32,176 nucleotides of DNA from Nitriliruptorales bacterium. GTDB taxonomy: Bacteria > Actinomycetota > Nitriliruptoria > Euzebyales > Egibacteraceae. Positions 30,932 through 32,176 of the stretch are shown in pieces. The first letter of the stretch is position 1. Every line of letters starts with the position of its first letter. Where the stretch lies: assembly GCA_009377835.1 (NCBI GenBank), contig WHTG01000012.1:1-32176 (forward strand), in the 5' to 3' direction. Position numbers and translations under genes: made by a program. The notes beneath the pieces were generated by a model that was given only the letters and a program-made list of their open reading frames with translations, made no database searches and was not told the origin of the DNA.

Positions 30932-32176
30932 ATGACCTTCGCGCTCGATGACGAGGACGTGCGCGCGGTGCTCGCCGCGGCGCTGTCGGCCGGAGCCGAG
31001 TTCGCCGAGGTGTACGCCGAACAGCGACGCTCGCGCACCGTACGCCTCGACGACCGGCGCATCGAATCGCTCACATCGGGACGCGACCGCGGTGCCGGCA
31101 TCCGGGTGCAGCGCGGCGCCCAGACCGCGTACGCCTACACAAACGTATTGAGCCGTCACGCGTTGCTGGACGCGGCACGCGTCGCCGCCGCCGGCGTGCA
31201 GGGCTCGTCGGAGACGTCCGTCGCGGACCTCACCCACCAGGTGCCGCAGGTGATGCACCCAGCGGCCAAGGATCCCTTCGCAGTCGACGGCACGGGCCTG
31301 GTCGCGATCGTCCGTGAGGCCGAGGACGCCGCCTGGTCAGTGTCGGCCGAGCTCCGCCAGGTAACGGTCATCTGGGCCGACACCGGACAGGACGTGTACC
31401 TGGCGAACTCCGAGGGGGTGCGGCTGACCGAAGGCGGGTCCGCACCCGCATGGTGGTCCAGGCTGTCGCGGCACGCGGCGACACCATCCAGACCGGCTAC
31501 TACGGTCCCGGCGCGTCCGTGGGCATGGAGTTGCTCGACCGCCTCCCGCCCGCCGACATCGGTCGCAAGGCGGCGAAGCAGGCGGTACACATGCTGGACG
31601 CCCGACCCGCGCCCGCCGGCGAGCTGCCGGTGGTCCTCGCGGCCGGGAGCGGCGGCGTGCTGTTTCACGAAGCCTGTGGCCACGGTATGGAAGCCGACAT
31701 CGTGGCGAAGCAGGCCAGTGTGTACGGGGGACGCCAGGGTGAGCGAATCGGGACACCGTTGCTGACGGGCGTCGATGACGCCACCGACGTCGGGGCGTGG
31801 GGCAGCTACAGCTTCGACGACGAAGGGACCCTCGCGCAGCGCACCGTGCTGTTCGACCAAGGTGTCTGTACCGACTACCTCAGTGACCGGTTGCGGGCGA
31901 AGGAACTCGGTGTTCCGCGAACCGGTAACGGCCGCCGCCAGTCCTATGCGCACCTGCCGATCCCGCGCATGTCCAACTCCTACATCCTCCCCGGCGAGGA
32001 CGATCCGGCCGAGATCATCCGCAGCGTGAAGCACGGGCTGTACTGCAACGATCTCGGTGGTGGCCAGGTCGACCCAGCGTCGGGCGACTTCGTGTTCGGC
32101 GTGGACCAGGCGCACATGATCGAGGACGGCGAGCTGACGTATCCCGTCAGGGGCGCCAACCTCGTCGGCGACGGTC
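30932..32176 (+). pseudogene. tldD: TldD metalloprotease, interrupted by a one-base frameshift and cut by the window end
   Basis: TldD with PmbA/TldE forms a zinc protease that degrades unfolded peptides and matures modified peptides such as microcin B17. The N-terminal part (MTFALDDEDVRAVLAAAL, then FAEVYAEQRRS and RRIESLTSGRDRGAGIRV) reads from ATG 30932, behind GGAGGT. At about 31433-31438 the frame breaks after SEGVRLTEG. One base added there continues as VRTRMVVQAVAARGDTIQTGYYGPGA and onward through the HExxxH zinc motif (FHEACGHGMEAD) to the window end. The downstream frame is intact over 240 codons. About 50-60 residues remain outside. A lost base in a G or C run, by mutation or sequencing error, is the simplest cause. 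Confidence 0.9.

Overview
This is a GC-rich window whose genes often start with GTG and often have strong AGGAGG-type ribosome binding sites. It carries an F420-type luciferase-like oxidoreductase, a SpoIIE-type phosphatase and a tRNA gene without encoded CCA. Together these point to an Actinomycetota chromosome; a deep-branching class such as Acidimicrobiia or Nitriliruptoria is only a guess. I see no phage genes, transposases, CRISPR array or plasmid functions.

Left third (1-9657): a catabolic region. A 3-hydroxyisobutyrate-dehydrogenase-like gene (minus, cut by the window edge) faces a tightly packed plus-strand operon of 2-oxoacid dehydrogenase E1 alpha, E1 beta, a succinate-semialdehyde-type aldehyde dehydrogenase and an M24/creatinase-fold enzyme. 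No E2 or E3 is present. The two divergent promoters each carry an almost identical 14-bp element just after the -10 box, so they probably share one regulator. A 35-bp perfect tandem duplication separates the M24 gene from a convergent XRE-cupin regulator gene. That regulator gene diverges from an AtzA-type amidohydrolase, a bicupin and an atypical short-chain dehydrogenase. The amidohydrolase promoter has a palindrome in its spacer. The substrate of this region cannot be read from sequence.

Middle (9658-19906): an orphan exported protein with a structured leader; a CitE/malyl-CoA-lyase-like protein followed by decayed coding sequence; a lactate/glycolate-oxidase-type FMN enzyme broken by a one-base frameshift and overlapping an NAD-dependent epimerase; a membrane sensor with a SpoIIE/PP2C phosphatase domain; ilvD (branched-chain amino acid synthesis); an ACMSD-type amidohydrolase; and a GNAT acetyltransferase behind an LLM oxidoreductase.

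Right (20028-32176): a complete sugar ABC importer operon (ATPase, lipoprotein, two permeases; the binding protein looks AglE-like) and, divergent from it, an exported subtilisin-like protease with a FlgD-Ig-like C-terminus. Then come an HPt protein and an overlapping response regulator without a classical output domain, tRNA-Arg(CCU), a canonical short-chain dehydrogenase, an EnvC-like M23 murein hydrolase, and a tldD gene that is frameshifted and runs off the end. The two frameshifts are both single-base losses, so sequencing or assembly error is a real possibility.

No clearly unprecedented system is visible. The most interesting items are the doubly repeated operator, the E1-ALDH-M24 operon with a degenerate M24 metal site, the short-chain dehydrogenase without its catalytic Tyr/Lys, and the overlapping HPt/receiver pair.
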